Assembly (NCBI RefSeq): GCF_009649685.1 | Contig: NZ_WJPK01000004.1 | Coordinates: 1 to 64,000, forward strand | Source: Flavobacteriaceae bacterium EG-1 | Lineage (GTDB): Bacteria > Bacteroidota > Bacteroidia > Flavobacteriales > Flavobacteriaceae | Reading direction: 5' to 3' | Length of the DNA stretch: 64,000 nt | In this document: piece by piece, positions 53,730 to 63,129 of the stretch | Position numbering within the stretch: position 1 is the first letter of the stretch | How the letters are laid out: every line of letters begins with the position of its first letter | The notes under the pieces: generated by a model | Told to the model about the DNA's origin: nothing | Seen by the model: the letters and a program-made list of their open reading frames with translations, nothing else | The model's database searches: none | Position numbers and translations under genes: made by a program

Positions 53730-54158
53730 ATGAAAAAATACGGATTATCTCTCATTATACTGCTCGCCATATTAGCATGCGGATTTAAAAGTACAGAAGT
53801 TAAAAAGGTCGAAAAAACTGTAACTATGGAAACTACTAAAATTCAAGATAGTGTATTAAGACACGTAGTACTTTTTAAATTTAAAGACGGCACATCACCT
53901 GAAAACATAAAAAAAGTAGTTGATGCTTTTTCTGCACTTCCTTCAAAAATTCCTCAAATTGTTGGTTATGAATGGGGTGTAAATAATAGTCCAGAAGGTT
54001 TAAACAAAGGTTTAACTCATGGGTTTTTACTAACTTTTAATTCAGAAGCCGATCGTGACATATACCTTCCACATCCAGACCATAAGGCATTTGGTGAAAT
54101 TTTAGGACCACATTTAGATGATGTTACTGTGCTCGATTACTGGAGCAAAACAAATTAA
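53730..54158 (+). CDS. Dabb (stress-responsive A/B barrel) domain lipoprotein
   Basis: A 142-residue protein. The N-terminus (MKKYGLSLIILLAILACGFKS) is a lipoprotein signal with lipidation Cys in ILAC (about residue 17). The mature part from about residue 45 is a single Dabb ferredoxin-like domain: LRHVVLFKFKDGTSPENIKKVVDAFSALPSKIPQIVGYEWGVNNSPEG, with HGFLLTFNSEADRDIYLPHPDHKAF. Dabb domains dimerise and in other organisms act in stress responses or as small cyclases; here the role is unknown. It ends at a hairpin shared with pyrD. Confidence 0.85.
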   Translation: MKKYGLSLIILLAILACGFKSTEVKKVEKTVTMETTKIQDSVLRHVVLFKFKDGTSPENIKKVVDAFSALPSKIPQIVGYEWGVNNSPEGLNKGLTHGFLLTFNSEADRDIYLPHPDHKAFGEILGPHLDDVTVLDYWSKTN

Positions 54159-54204
54159 AAAGTGTGCGGTGGACAGAACTATTTTTCTGCCGCTTACTTT
54201 TTTT
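54157..54204. terminator. Convergent terminator between the Dabb gene and pyrD
   Basis: An interrupted stem: AAAGT, GCGG and CAGA on the left pair with TCTG, CCGC and ACTTT on the right, with small internal loops. A-run and T-run flank it on either side. It overlaps both stop codons. Confidence 0.6.
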
Positions 54205-55231
54205 CAAGAATTGCTTTATTAATTTTCTTAACTAGAGCTGGACCTTCATAAACAAAACCCGTCCATAGTTGAATAAGGGATGCTCCTGCCTCTAATTTTT
54301 CAATAGCCTCTTCGGCTGAATGAATTCCTCCAACACCAATAATTGGGAAAGCTTTATTGCTTTTTACCGATAAAAAACGAATAACCTCTGTACTTCTCTT
54401 AGTTAACGGTTTACCACTTAATCCACCTTTTTCTTCGGTATAAATTAAATCTGATTGTAAGTCTTCGCGCGAAATTGTAGTATTGGTGGCTATAACTCCA
54501 TCTATTTTAGTTTCATTAACAATATCAATTATATCTAATAATTGATTATCAGTTAAATCTGGAGCTATCTTTAAAAGAATTGGCTTTCCATCATTATTAT
54601 TTTTAATACCACGTTTTGCGTTCGCTGTTTTTAACTCCTTTAATAAAGCTGTTAAGGGAGCTTTATCTTGTAATTCTCTAAGACCGGGAGTATTTGGAGA
54701 ACTTACGTTTACAACAAAATAATCGACATGATCAAATAAAGCATCAAAACAAATCAAATAATCCTTTGTGGCTTCATCATTAGGAGTAATTTTATTTTTA
54801 CCAATATTACCACCAATAAGTACTTTATGCTTTTTCTTTAGTTTTTCAACGGCCTCCATAACACCGTCATTATTAAAACCCATTCTATTGATTATCGCCT
54901 GATCAGCCTTTAATCTAAAAAGTCGTTGTTTTGGATTTCCAGGTTGAGCTTTTGGTGTTAATGTTCCTATTTCAATAAAGCCAAAACCGAAATTAGAAAG
55001 TTCATTATACAAAACAGCATTTTTATCAAATCCGGCTGCTAAACCTACAGGATTCTTAAATTTTAATCCAAAAACTTCACGCTCCAAACGTTCATCAGTA
55101 ACTGTATAAATTGCTTTAAAAATTGAACCAAAACCTAAAGATGATAATACTTTTACGAGGTTAAAGGTAATATAATGTACACGTTCAGGGTCTAGAAGAA
55201 AAAATAAAGGTCGAACAATGGTTTTGTACAT
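54194..55231 (-). CDS. pyrD: Dihydroorotate dehydrogenase, quinone-dependent (class 2)
   Basis: A 345-residue FMN enzyme that oxidises dihydroorotate to orotate in pyrimidine synthesis and passes electrons to quinone. The class 2 N-terminal membrane-associating helices come first ([28 protein letters not shown]). The barrel motifs are [54 protein letters not shown] (catalytic Ser type), [16 protein letters not shown] and [11 protein letters not shown]. Normal length. The -7 box TATTTTTG at 55252-55259 lies 20 bp before the start. Confidence 0.95.
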   Translation of the reverse strand: MYKTIVRPLFFLLDPERVHYITFNLVKVLSSLGFGSIFKAIYTVTDERLEREVFGLKFKNPVGLAAGFDKNAVLYNELSNFGFGFIEIGTLTPKAQPGNPKQRLFRLKADQAIINRMGFNNDGVMEAVEKLKKKHKVLIGGNIGKNKITPNDEATKDYLICFDALFDHVDYFVVNVSSPNTPGLRELQDKAPLTALLKELKTANAKRGIKNNNDGKPILLKIAPDLTDNQLLDIIDIVNETKIDGVIATNTTISREDLQSDLIYTEEKGGLSGKPLTKRSTEVIRFLSVKSNKAFPIIGVGGIHSAEEAIEKLEAGASLIQLWTGFVYEGPALVKKINKAILEKK

Positions 55232-55251
55232 AGTTGGCTGTAGTATTTACA

Positions 55252-55259
55252 CAAAAATA
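55252..55259 (-). promoter_or_regulatory. -7 promoter element of pyrD
   Basis: TATTTTTG on the minus strand, an exact TAnnTTTG match 20 bp before the start codon. No -33 at the right spacing. Confidence 0.45.
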
Positions 55260-55303
55260 CAAACTAAAAACTGTAATTATTACCAGTTGAGATAGAATTA
55301 AAC

Positions 55304-55756
55304 CTATTTTTCTTCTACCGCAGGTGCCTCGTATAAAACAGGGGTTACCACTATAGGTTTGCGAACTGCCTCATGACATAAGGTAAGGTAAAAATCGTAT
55401 TGTTGCTGATTAAATGTTGCTATTAACTCTTCATCAACATCTCTTGAAGTTTGCATCAATTTTAATTGTAATTTTCTATATTTTCCTGCTAAAGTCAATA
55501 GTTCTTCTGGTGTGCTTTGCGGATGTTCAGCCAAAAGTTTAGTTATTTCATCATCAATACTTTTAGAAGCAAGCAAATATTTAGCACGTAGTTCTTCTAA
55601 TTTTTGCTTTTGTGGCTCATTTAATTGAAAAATTTCAACTACAGGATTAGCGGTTGCTCCACCAATATCTAAGGTGCAATCAATTGATTGTCCATAACCA
55701 TAAGCTATTGACAGAAAAAAAATAATAAATACATTTATATGCTTGAAATAAACCAT
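55304..55756 (-). CDS. Small exported helical protein, function unknown
   Basis: A 150-residue exported protein with a signal peptide ending near AYGYGQ. A predicted long helical hairpin (about 45-115; QKQKLEELRAKYLLASKSIDDEITKLLAEHPQSTPEELLTLAGKYRKLQLKLMQTSRDVDEELIATFNQQQYDFYLTLC) resembles the size and charge pattern of Spy/CpxP-like periplasmic chaperones. The LTxxQ-type repeats of that family are not clear, so I leave it unnamed. Cys residues at about 27 and 123 could pair. It is divergent from pepT with 67 bp between the starts. Confidence 0.7.
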   Translation of the reverse strand: MVYFKHINVFIIFFLSIAYGYGQSIDCTLDIGGATANPVVEIFQLNEPQKQKLEELRAKYLLASKSIDDEITKLLAEHPQSTPEELLTLAGKYRKLQLKLMQTSRDVDEELIATFNQQQYDFYLTLCHEAVRKPIVVTPVLYEAPAVEEK

Positions 55757-55823
55757 ACAGATTTGGACTTAGTAGGTTATACAACTTACTTATAAACAGT
55801 ATTTTTACTAAAAAATTATATTC

Positions 55824-57056
55824 ATGAAGCAGATTATTGACCGCTTTTTGCGATATGCTATGATTGATTCGCAAAGCAATCCCAATTCAAAAACTACTCC
55901 AAGTACCGAAAAACAATGGCATATAGCTGAAGAAATTGTTTTTGACCTACAAGAAATTGGTCTCACAGATGTAACCATTGACAATAACGCTTACATTATG
56001 GCCACCTTACCAAGCAATGTTGATTATGATGTACCTACTATTGGGTTTATTTCTCATTTCGATACTTCACCTGATTTCTCGGGAACAGACGTTAAACCGC
56101 AAATAATTGAAAATTATGATGGAAAAGACATCGTTCTCAATGCTGAGAAAAATATAATTCTTTCTCCAGATTATTTCGAGGATTTACTTCAATACAAAGG
56201 TCAAACTTTAATCACCACAGACGGCACAACCCTTTTAGGTGCTGATGATAAGGCAGGAATTACAGAGATAATTACAGCTATGCATTATCTTGTAAGGCAT
56301 CCGGAAGTTAAACATGGTAAAATTAGAATTGGTTTCACACCAGATGAAGAAATTGGACGTGGTGCTCACAAATTTGATGTCGAAAAATTTGGTGCCGAAT
56401 GGGCATATACTATGGATGGAAGTCAGATTGGAGAACTTGAATATGAAAATTTTAATGCTGCAAGTGCCAAAATTACAATAGAAGGACGAAGCGTACATCC
56501 GGGTTATGCCAAAGGTAAAATGATAAATGCAATAAGTATTGCAAACGAATTCATGTCTATTTTACCACCAGAGGAAACTCCACAAAACACTTCTGGTAGA
56601 GAAGGATTTTTTCATATTCATTCGTTAAAAGGTGAAATTGAAAATGCTGAATTTCAATTGATTATCAGAGATCATGACAAAATTAAATTTGAAGAAAGAA
56701 AACAACTACTGCAGGCTATAACCGATAGTTTAAATTCTATTCATAATAATTGTATTACTTTAGAAATGCACGACCAATATTACAACATGCGTGAAAAAGT
56801 AGAGCCCGTTTTACATATTGTAGAAACTGCCAAAGAAGCCATGGAAGACGTTGGTGTTACCCCCATTATTAAACCCATACGTGGTGGTACCGATGGTTCA
56901 CAATTAAGTTACATGGGACTACCATGCCCAAATATCTTTGCGGGTGGACATAATTTTCATGGCAAATTTGAATATGTTCCGGTACACAGCATGGTTAAAG
57001 CAACCGAGGTTATTGTTAGAATTTGTGAATTTACTGCTCGTAAAGCCATGAAATAA
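55824..57056 (+). CDS. pepT: Peptidase T (tripeptide aminopeptidase)
   Basis: A 410-residue M20-family zinc metallopeptidase that releases the N-terminal residue from tripeptides. Motifs: [13 protein letters not shown] (metal His), [14 protein letters not shown] (bridging Asp), [15 protein letters not shown] (catalytic and metal Glu), [21 protein letters not shown] (metal Asp region), and [35 protein letters not shown] (last metal His). A dimerisation domain sits in between. Cytoplasmic. The DUF1801/YdeI gene follows after 9 bp and may be cotranscribed. Confidence 0.96.
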   Translation: MKQIIDRFLRYAMIDSQSNPNSKTTPSTEKQWHIAEEIVFDLQEIGLTDVTIDNNAYIMATLPSNVDYDVPTIGFISHFDTSPDFSGTDVKPQIIENYDGKDIVLNAEKNIILSPDYFEDLLQYKGQTLITTDGTTLLGADDKAGITEIITAMHYLVRHPEVKHGKIRIGFTPDEEIGRGAHKFDVEKFGAEWAYTMDGSQIGELEYENFNAASAKITIEGRSVHPGYAKGKMINAISIANEFMSILPPEETPQNTSGREGFFHIHSLKGEIENAEFQLIIRDHDKIKFEERKQLLQAITDSLNSIHNNCITLEMHDQYYNMREKVEPVLHIVETAKEAMEDVGVTPIIKPIRGGTDGSQLSYMGLPCPNIFAGGHNFHGKFEYVPVHSMVKATEVIVRICEFTARKAMK

Positions 57057-57065
57057 GAACATTAT

Positions 57066-57659
57066 ATGGATTATTCAGAAAAAATTGAAGCTTATTATAA
57101 CCAGGAACATCCATTTAAAAAAGGTATTCAAATACTAAGAGAGTTAGCATTAAAAGCGAACGCTGAGGAATTTTTTAAATGGCAAGCACCAGTTTATGGT
57201 ATTGATGGCAAAAATGTTTTCTGGATTGCTCGATTCAAAAATCATTTTGGTATTGGATTTTTTAACGGTGTGTTTTTATCTGACCCAAAACAGGTTTTAG
57301 TCAATGTACAAAAAGAAACCATAGCAATGCGACACTGGCATTTTAAATCGATTGATGAAATAGATAGTACTGTTGTTCTCAATTATATAATAGAGTCTTT
57401 AGACAATGAAAAGAAAGGCTTAATATTAACTCCAGTAAAAAAGAAGAAAGAAAAAATTGTTATACCCAAATTGTTAAAAGATGCCCTGTTTAAAAATTCT
57501 GAGGCAAACAAAAAATTTAAATCGTTAACGCCCTACAAGCAAAAGGAATACATCGAATATATAGCAAAAGCAAAACAAGAAAAAACTAAACTGTCTAGAC
57601 TAGAAAAAATCATACCCATGTTGGCAGCTGGTAAAGGTTTAAATGATAGGTATCGCTAA
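57066..57659 (+). CDS. DUF1801/YdeI (OmdA)-like protein
   Basis: A 197-residue soluble protein. Residues about 1-115 (YSEKIEAYYNQEHPFKKGIQILRELALKANAEEFFKWQAPVYGIDGKNVFWIARFKNHFGIGFFNG) are a DUF1801-type alpha/beta domain. The C-terminal part (VIPKLLKDALFKNSEANKKFKSLTPYKQKEYIEYIAKAKQEKTKLSRLEKIIPMLAAGK) is the YdeI/OmpD-associated helical region with its typical SLTPYKQKEYIEYI. Biochemical function is not established; related proteins in Bacillus have been linked to peptide-antibiotic stress. It follows pepT by 9 bp. Confidence 0.85.
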   Translation: MDYSEKIEAYYNQEHPFKKGIQILRELALKANAEEFFKWQAPVYGIDGKNVFWIARFKNHFGIGFFNGVFLSDPKQVLVNVQKETIAMRHWHFKSIDEIDSTVVLNYIIESLDNEKKGLILTPVKKKKEKIVIPKLLKDALFKNSEANKKFKSLTPYKQKEYIEYIAKAKQEKTKLSRLEKIIPMLAAGKGLNDRYR

Positions 57660-57756
57660 ATAAAAGAATTATGCAGCATATAGTATACTTGGAAAAATAT
57701 AAAATTTTATTTTTTTATTAATCTTGTTTTAACACTTTATAATTCATTACAGATAC

Positions 57757-57813
57757 TTGTCCTAATATATTTGACATCAGTTTCAAATGTTGTTATCAAA
57801 TAAATTAGGACAA
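57757..57813. repeat. Long inverted repeat in a convergent spacer
   Basis: Left arm 57757-57774 (TTGTCCTAATATATTTGA) and right arm 57796-57813 (TCAAATAAATTAGGACAA) pair at 17 of 18 positions around a 21-nt loop. It lies between the stops of the YdeI-like gene and the oxidoreductase. No U-tract follows the right arm directly. Confidence 0.55.
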
Positions 57814-57845
57814 ATTACTTTATTATACTGCATTTTTCAACATTA

Positions 57846-59195
57846 TTACAACATCGGCAACTTATAGCCATTTTGATAATTTGCTTTTAAGAACTGATTG
57901 GCGTTCTTTTCCTTAAATTGATTAGCTTCTGTGTCCCAATAAATGCGATTCCCCGTTTTAAAAGCAACATTACCCATATGCGAAACTAAGGCAGCATCAT
58001 ATCCTACTTTTATTGGAGCATTCAGTTTGGCAGCATCTCTAGACTTTACTGCTTCTATAAAATTAATGGTGTGTAAATCAAGTCCACTAATATTTCCGGC
58101 TCCTTTTTTAAAGGCTTCCATTTTTGGAGTTTTCTCTTTTCCCCAACCATTAAACTTTCCTTCCGGAATTACTTCCCAACCATGCCTATCAACAACCAAT
58201 GTTCCGTTATTACCGATAAAAGAAATACCATGATCTCTTCCATAATTACCTCCACTTATACCAGTAGCATGTTCCCATAGTATAGAAAAATCATCATATT
58301 CAAAAACTGTTTGCAAAGTATCTGGTGTTTCTGCCGCATCATCTGGATAGGCAAATTTACCACCCAATGCCATTACTGATTTTGGTCTTCCGGCATTCAT
58401 TCCATAAAGAGCATAATCAATTAAATGAACTCCCCAATCGGTCATTAATCCACCTGCATAATCCCAAAACCATCTAAAATTAAAATGAAATCGATTTTCA
58501 TTGAATGCTCTTTTTGGTGCTGGTCCTAACCACATATCATAATCAACCCCTTTTGGAACAGCTGAATCTGGTATATTTGGCACAGGTTTCATCCAACCTT
58601 GGTATGCCCAAGCTTTTGACAAGCGTATATTACCCAATTTACCAGAGTGAACATATTTAATTGCGTCTACAAAATGTGGTTGACTTCTTTGCCACTGCCC
58701 TATTTGCACCATGCGATCACTAGAATTCACATAGTTCAACATGATATCTGCTTCTTGAACTGAGTTCGCAATTGGCTTTTCGCAATAAGCATCTTTACCT
58801 GCTTGAAGGGCATCAGTTAACATTAGACAATGCCAATGATCTGGTGTTCCAATTATTACCGCATCTACATCCTTATCATCTAAAAGCAATCTATAATCTT
58901 TATACCATTTTGGTTTTTTTATACCGGCTTTTTCTAAATCTGCCGTTCTTGCTTGAAGTACATTTTCATCAACATCACAAAGTGCAACTACCTCCACCTC
59001 ACTTATTTTAAGCATAGAACTTAAATCTGAAAATCCCATCCCTTTACAGCCGATTAAACCTACCTGAATTTTATCATTTGCACTTACTTTTTTTCTAATT
59101 GTTGCTAGGAGCTCCATTGGAAACATAAATGCTGCTCCTGTACCTGCGAGTGCTAATGAACTTTTCTTTATAAAACTTCTTCTATTGTTAATCAT
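57846..59195 (-). CDS. Gfo/Idh/MocA family oxidoreductase with Tat-type signal
   Basis: A 449-residue exported NAD(P)-dependent dehydrogenase-like protein. The start at ATG 59195 (MINNRRSFIKKSSLALAGTGAAFMF) gives a twin-arginine signal; ATG 59228 would add 11 residues before it. The Rossmann motif is VGLIGCKGMGFSDLSSML (about residue 47). The catalytic region holds GTPDHWHCLMLTDALQAGKDAYCEKPIANSVQEA, with the family EKP Lys, and GGLMTDWGVHLIDYALYGM. Probably folded with cofactor before export, acting on a sugar or inositol in the periplasm. Substrate unknown. Monocistronic, separated from yajC by a terminator. Confidence 0.9.
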   Translation of the reverse strand: MINNRRSFIKKSSLALAGTGAAFMFPMELLATIRKKVSANDKIQVGLIGCKGMGFSDLSSMLKISEVEVVALCDVDENVLQARTADLEKAGIKKPKWYKDYRLLLDDKDVDAVIIGTPDHWHCLMLTDALQAGKDAYCEKPIANSVQEADIMLNYVNSSDRMVQIGQWQRSQPHFVDAIKYVHSGKLGNIRLSKAWAYQGWMKPVPNIPDSAVPKGVDYDMWLGPAPKRAFNENRFHFNFRWFWDYAGGLMTDWGVHLIDYALYGMNAGRPKSVMALGGKFAYPDDAAETPDTLQTVFEYDDFSILWEHATGISGGNYGRDHGISFIGNNGTLVVDRHGWEVIPEGKFNGWGKEKTPKMEAFKKGAGNISGLDLHTINFIEAVKSRDAAKLNAPIKVGYDAALVSHMGNVAFKTGNRIYWDTEANQFKEKNANQFLKANYQNGYKLPML

Positions 59196-59238
59196 TTTGT
59201 AGTATTTAAATCTCTTTGAAGATAACATTTCTTAACAT

Positions 59239-59272
59239 AAAAAAAGGCCTCAACCAAATGGTTGACGCCTTT
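59239..59272 (-). terminator. Terminator of the nusB-DUF1573-yajC run
   Basis: AAAGGC-C-TCAACC / GGTTGA-C-GCCTTT with loop AAAT and one C-C mismatch, followed on the minus strand by a U-tract of seven. It lies 20 bp past the yajC stop. Confidence 0.85.
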
Positions 59273-59291
59273 AAAAAATAATTTCTTAATT

Positions 59292-59585
59292 CTACTTTTT
59301 CTCAATAGGCGAAGTATTTAACTTCTTACTCATTTCCATAGAAATTGCAGTGCGGTCAAATTTTAGCTTACCAGCCATTGTTTCTAAAACACAGGAATAA
59401 TCTTTTTCATTCAATTCTAAAATTTTGCCATGAAGGCCACTTTTAGTAATCACGCGATCTCCTCGTTTTAATTCTGCTGCGAATTTTTTCTCATCTTTTT
59501 GACGCTTCATTTGCGGTCTTATCATAAAAAAATAAGCAACGGCAAAAATTAGAATCATTGGCAAAAACTGCCCTAAATTCTCCAT
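59292..59585 (-). CDS. yajC: Preprotein translocase subunit YajC
   Basis: A 97-residue inner-membrane protein with one N-terminal helix (LGQFLPMILIFAVAYFFMIRPQMKRQKDEKKF), then the beta domain LKRGDRVITKSGLHGKILELNEKDYSCVLETMAGKLKFDRTAI. This is the standard YajC architecture. It associates with SecDF and the Sec translocon. It follows the DUF1573 gene by 25 bp and nusB by position, a gene order often kept in Bacteroidota. Confidence 0.95.
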   Translation of the reverse strand: MENLGQFLPMILIFAVAYFFMIRPQMKRQKDEKKFAAELKRGDRVITKSGLHGKILELNEKDYSCVLETMAGKLKFDRTAISMEMSKKLNTSPIEKK

Positions 59586-59610
59586 AATATAGTGTTCTCG
59601 TGTTTGTTAA

Positions 59611-60087
59611 TTACTTTGTTGGCCCAACAGCCGCTGCATCCTTAGGTGTTACAAATGCCTTGATTCTTAATAATTCTGAACCCTTTTCGGTATTTGCTTT
59701 CACAGTAATTGTTTTTGTTACTTGGTTTTGTCCTGAACCATTAAACTTAACAACTAATTCACCGGTTTCACCTGGTGCAATAGGATCTTTTGGAGGATTA
59801 GGTACTGTACATCCACAACTACTAGTTGCATCGGTAATAATTAATGGAGCATTACCTGTATTTGTAAAAACAAAAGTTGTTTCTTGGGCTTCTCCTTGAT
59901 TAATAGTACCAAAATCGTGCTCAGATTCTACAAATTCCATTACAGGAACTTGCTTAGCCGCTTGATCACGCTCAGCCGCAACTGCTACATTTTCAGTGTT
60001 GATTTTTGCCGTAGCATTGTTGTCTTTACAAGAAACAAATACTAGCGCCCCGATTAAACCAAATACTAGAAAAACTCTTTTCATCAC
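59611..60087 (-). CDS. DUF1573 lipoprotein
   Basis: A 158-residue protein. A lipoprotein signal (MKRVFLVFGLIGALVFVSCKD) places lipidation at the Cys near residue 20; the extra Met at the very start allows either ATG. The mature domain from about residue 50 is DUF1573, an Ig-like/ASPM-SPD-2-Hydin-type beta fold: FVESEHDFGTINQGEAQETTFVFTNTGNAPLIITDATSSCGCTVPNPPKDPIAPGETGELVVKFNGSG, including the hallmark SCGCTVP. Function unknown; common in Bacteroidota next to yajC and nusB. Confidence 0.9.
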   Translation of the reverse strand: MMKRVFLVFGLIGALVFVSCKDNNATAKINTENVAVAAERDQAAKQVPVMEFVESEHDFGTINQGEAQETTFVFTNTGNAPLIITDATSSCGCTVPNPPKDPIAPGETGELVVKFNGSGQNQVTKTITVKANTEKGSELLRIKAFVTPKDAAAVGPTK

Positions 60088-60192
60088 TTTACTTTTTTTT
60101 GACTTACCATTTATTCTGGCAAGTAGGTTGTTAATTAATTAGATATACTATCTCTTGATAATATATATAAAACGTAAAATTACAGAAATATT

Positions 60193-61140
60193 TTATAAAA
60201 GACCTCTGCCCATCTTTTTAAGTTTTCCTTCTGCTTTGTATTCTTTAACTAGTTTATCAAGAATTCCATTTATAAAGATGCTACTTTTTGGAGTAGAGTA
60301 CTCTTTTGCAATTTCTAAAAATTCATTTATAGTTACTTTTTCTGGTATTGAAGCGAAATTTAATAATTCGCAAATTGCCATTTTTAACAAAATTGAATCT
60401 ATTTCAGCAATTCTATCTTTATCCCAATTTGGAGTTTTGCCCTCAATTTCTTTTTCTAATTCAGCATCCGTTAAGAGTGTTTTGTTTAAAAGTTTTAAAG
60501 CAAAATCCAAATCCTCATCATCTTTTAAAAGTGTCGGTAAAAAGAAAGATTCTGATTGCTCTTCTTTTGATTTTTTTAATTGCTTTAATATAAAAGTATT
60601 TACAATAGGAAGATCGTCAACCCAAGTTAGTTTATCATCTTCGAAATAGTCATAAATTTTCTCGTTGGGCGCAATAACATTTTTGTAAAGATTCAATATT
60701 AATTCGCGATCTATTGCGTAAGAATCTTTAGTAGAGTTCATATAACTTACATAGTTATCGTTTTCAACTATTTCTTTATAAATTAGCTTGACATACTCCT
60801 CATTCAAATACCAATTTTTTAATTTCCGATTTTTTAATTCCTCTTGAAGGGTATTATTTTTTACTATTTGCTGTAACAATCGATTGTTTACAAATTTGCT
60901 TTTATTAGGATAATTGTTAGAAGTATTTTCGAGATAGCTTTTGTTTGCTAGTTTTACCTGTCTTTCGGCCATTAGCTGAATTTCTGCCAACAAACTTAAT
61001 AACACTAAGTACAAATTGTACATATTCTCAATACTTGTCCTAAGAAATTTTTGCTGTTTTTCTAATGAATCATCATTTGATTGTATTAAGGCATAAATGC
61101 ATTGCATTACCTTCACCCGAATATGTCTTCTTGTTAGCAT
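60193..61140 (-). CDS. nusB: Transcription antitermination factor NusB (long Bacteroidota form)
   Basis: A 315-residue RNA-binding factor that joins NusE in rRNA antitermination. The N-terminus MLTRRHIRVKVMQCIYALIQSNDDS is the NusB start motif. A Bacteroidota-type insertion of about 150 residues (charged, helical) separates it from the C-terminal NusB core: WDKDRIAEIDSILLKMAICELLNFASIPEKVTINEFLEIAKEYSTPKSSIFINGILDKLVKE (about 236-297). Escherichia coli NusB is about 140 residues. The last residues are Gly/Arg-type. It heads the nusB-DUF1573-yajC run and diverges from the ABC exporter. Confidence 0.93.
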   Translation of the reverse strand: MLTRRHIRVKVMQCIYALIQSNDDSLEKQQKFLRTSIENMYNLYLVLLSLLAEIQLMAERQVKLANKSYLENTSNNYPNKSKFVNNRLLQQIVKNNTLQEELKNRKLKNWYLNEEYVKLIYKEIVENDNYVSYMNSTKDSYAIDRELILNLYKNVIAPNEKIYDYFEDDKLTWVDDLPIVNTFILKQLKKSKEEQSESFFLPTLLKDDEDLDFALKLLNKTLLTDAELEKEIEGKTPNWDKDRIAEIDSILLKMAICELLNFASIPEKVTINEFLEIAKEYSTPKSSIFINGILDKLVKEYKAEGKLKKMGRGLL

Positions 61141-61261
61141 TTAAAAGAACTTTTGCGATTTGGTATTAATTCTCGACAAAAATAGGAATCTAATTTTATC
61201 TAACTACTATATATTCATGGATCTTATGCATTTAATAACATTCGTTTAATCATCAAACTAC

Positions 61262-61269
61262 TATCTTTG
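61262..61269 (+). promoter_or_regulatory. -7 promoter element of the ABC exporter
   Basis: TATCTTTG is an exact TAnnTTTG match 40 bp before the ATG at 61310. No -33 at 17-23 nt. Confidence 0.45.
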
Positions 61270-61309
61270 CCCCTTTAAAATCTGAACCCCCAGATTTATT
61301 GGTCGACAA

Positions 61310-63061
61310 ATGAAAGAACTTAAGCACTTAAATAAATACTTTCGCAAATACTGGTTTAAGTTATTGATAGGTATTTTAATCACTATCATTGCTAGAATTT
61401 TCTCATTGGTACTACCCTCTTATGTAAATAAGTCTTTTGAGGTTATTGACAACCTTGTAAAAGAAAATATTAATAAAACCGAAGCAACAGATTTACTAAC
61501 GCTTTATATTTTTATAATTATTGGTACGGCTATTTTATCAGGAATTTTCACCTTTCTCATGCGCCAAACCATTATTAATGTTTCACGCTATATTGAATAC
61601 GATTTAAAAAATGAAATTTTCGACCACTATCAGTATTTGAATCTAGATTTTTATAAAAAAAATCGTACTGGTGATTTAATGAACCGAATTAGTGAAGATG
61701 TAGGTCAAGTACGAATGTATGCGGGTCCTGCAGTTATGTATGGTATTAATGCACTTACTTTATTTGGCTGTTTAATTCCTTTAATGTTCATTAAAGCACC
61801 TACACTTGCCTTATATACGGTTTTACCTTTTCCTATATTATCGTTTTTGATTTATAAAATAAGTAAGATTATTCATAAACGTAGTACTAAAGTTCAAGAA
61901 TTCCTCTCAAAACTTTCAACTTTTACACAAGAATCATTCTCTGGAATATCGGTAATTAAAGCGTATGGTTTAGAACCGCAAACTCATGAGGAAGTGATTT
62001 TATTGGCGAATGAAGGAAAAGATAAAAGCATGGACCTTGCTAAGGTCAATGCTTGGTTTTTTCCTTTAATGGTACTTTTAATTGGTGTTAGTAATCTATT
62101 TGTAATTTATATTGGTGGTAAGCAATACATTGCTGGTGAAATTGGTTTTGGCCTAATCGCAGAGTTTATTTTATATGTAAATATGCTTACTTGGCCAGTT
62201 GCAATTGTTGGTTGGTTAACATCTATTGTACAAAGAGCAGGAGCATCTCAAACACGAATAAACGAATTTCTAAAGGAGGAACCCAAAATTAAAAATGAAT
62301 CTGCTGTTGAAAATATTATTAATGGCAAAATAGAATTTAAAAATGTTTCATTTACTTATGATGACACGAATATAAATGCATTAAAAAATATTTCGTTCAC
62401 TATAAATAAAGGTGATACTGTTGCGATTTTAGGTAAAACAGGGTCTGGCAAATCAACCATTTTAGATCTTATAGCACGATTGTATGATGTTACCGATGGA
62501 GAAATTCTTATTGATGATATTCCAATTAAAAAATTAAATTTAAAAAGTTTAAGACAAACTGTAGGTGCTGTACCACAAGATGCTTTTTTATTTTCTGATA
62601 GTATTAAAGAAAATATCAAATTCGGAAAAAAAGATGCAACAGACGAGGAAGTAATTAAAGTTGCTAAAAATGCTGTTGTGCATGAAAATATAATGGGCTT
62701 CAGTAAAAAATATGACACCGTTTTAGGTGAACGTGGAATAACGCTTAGTGGTGGTCAAAAGCAACGTGTTTCAATTGCGCGTGCTCTATTAAAAGATCCG
62801 AAAATATATTTATTCGATGACTGCCTGTCAGCCGTTGACACGGAAACAGAAGAAGAAATTTTGAACAATTTAGAACAAGCTTCAAGCAACCGAACAACGC
62901 TTATTGTTAGCCATAGAGTCTCCTCTGCAAAAAATGCAGATAAAGTATTAGTACTTGATGAAGGAAAATTATTACAAGAAGGAACGCATGATAAATTAAA
63001 TACGTCAGAAGGATACTACAAAGAACTATACCTTACTCAACTTTCAGATAAAGAAAACTAA
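61310..63061 (+). CDS. ABC transporter, fused permease and ATPase (half-transporter)
   Basis: A 583-residue exporter half. The N-terminal ABC transmembrane domain has six helices (about 15-300; for example FKLLIGILITIIARIFSLVLP and LYIFIIIGTAILSGIFTFLMR). The ATPase follows (about 335-583): Walker A LGKTGSGKST, Q-loop AVPQDAFLFSDSI, signature LSGGQKQRVSIARALL, Walker B IYLFDDCLSAVDTETEEE, H-loop IVSHRVSS. It works as a homodimer or with a partner half and resembles MsbA/multidrug-type exporters. Substrate not inferable. Divergent from nusB; the PUR-like gene follows after 68 bp. Confidence 0.92.
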   Translation: MKELKHLNKYFRKYWFKLLIGILITIIARIFSLVLPSYVNKSFEVIDNLVKENINKTEATDLLTLYIFIIIGTAILSGIFTFLMRQTIINVSRYIEYDLKNEIFDHYQYLNLDFYKKNRTGDLMNRISEDVGQVRMYAGPAVMYGINALTLFGCLIPLMFIKAPTLALYTVLPFPILSFLIYKISKIIHKRSTKVQEFLSKLSTFTQESFSGISVIKAYGLEPQTHEEVILLANEGKDKSMDLAKVNAWFFPLMVLLIGVSNLFVIYIGGKQYIAGEIGFGLIAEFILYVNMLTWPVAIVGWLTSIVQRAGASQTRINEFLKEEPKIKNESAVENIINGKIEFKNVSFTYDDTNINALKNISFTINKGDTVAILGKTGSGKSTILDLIARLYDVTDGEILIDDIPIKKLNLKSLRQTVGAVPQDAFLFSDSIKENIKFGKKDATDEEVIKVAKNAVVHENIMGFSKKYDTVLGERGITLSGGQKQRVSIARALLKDPKIYLFDDCLSAVDTETEEEILNNLEQASSNRTTLIVSHRVSSAKNADKVLVLDEGKLLQEGTHDKLNTSEGYYKELYLTQLSDKEN

Positions 63062-63129
63062 CAATATAGTTGCCGTATCGACATTTTTTCGTCATTTTTG
63101 GTAGTACAAACACTATAATACCATAAATA

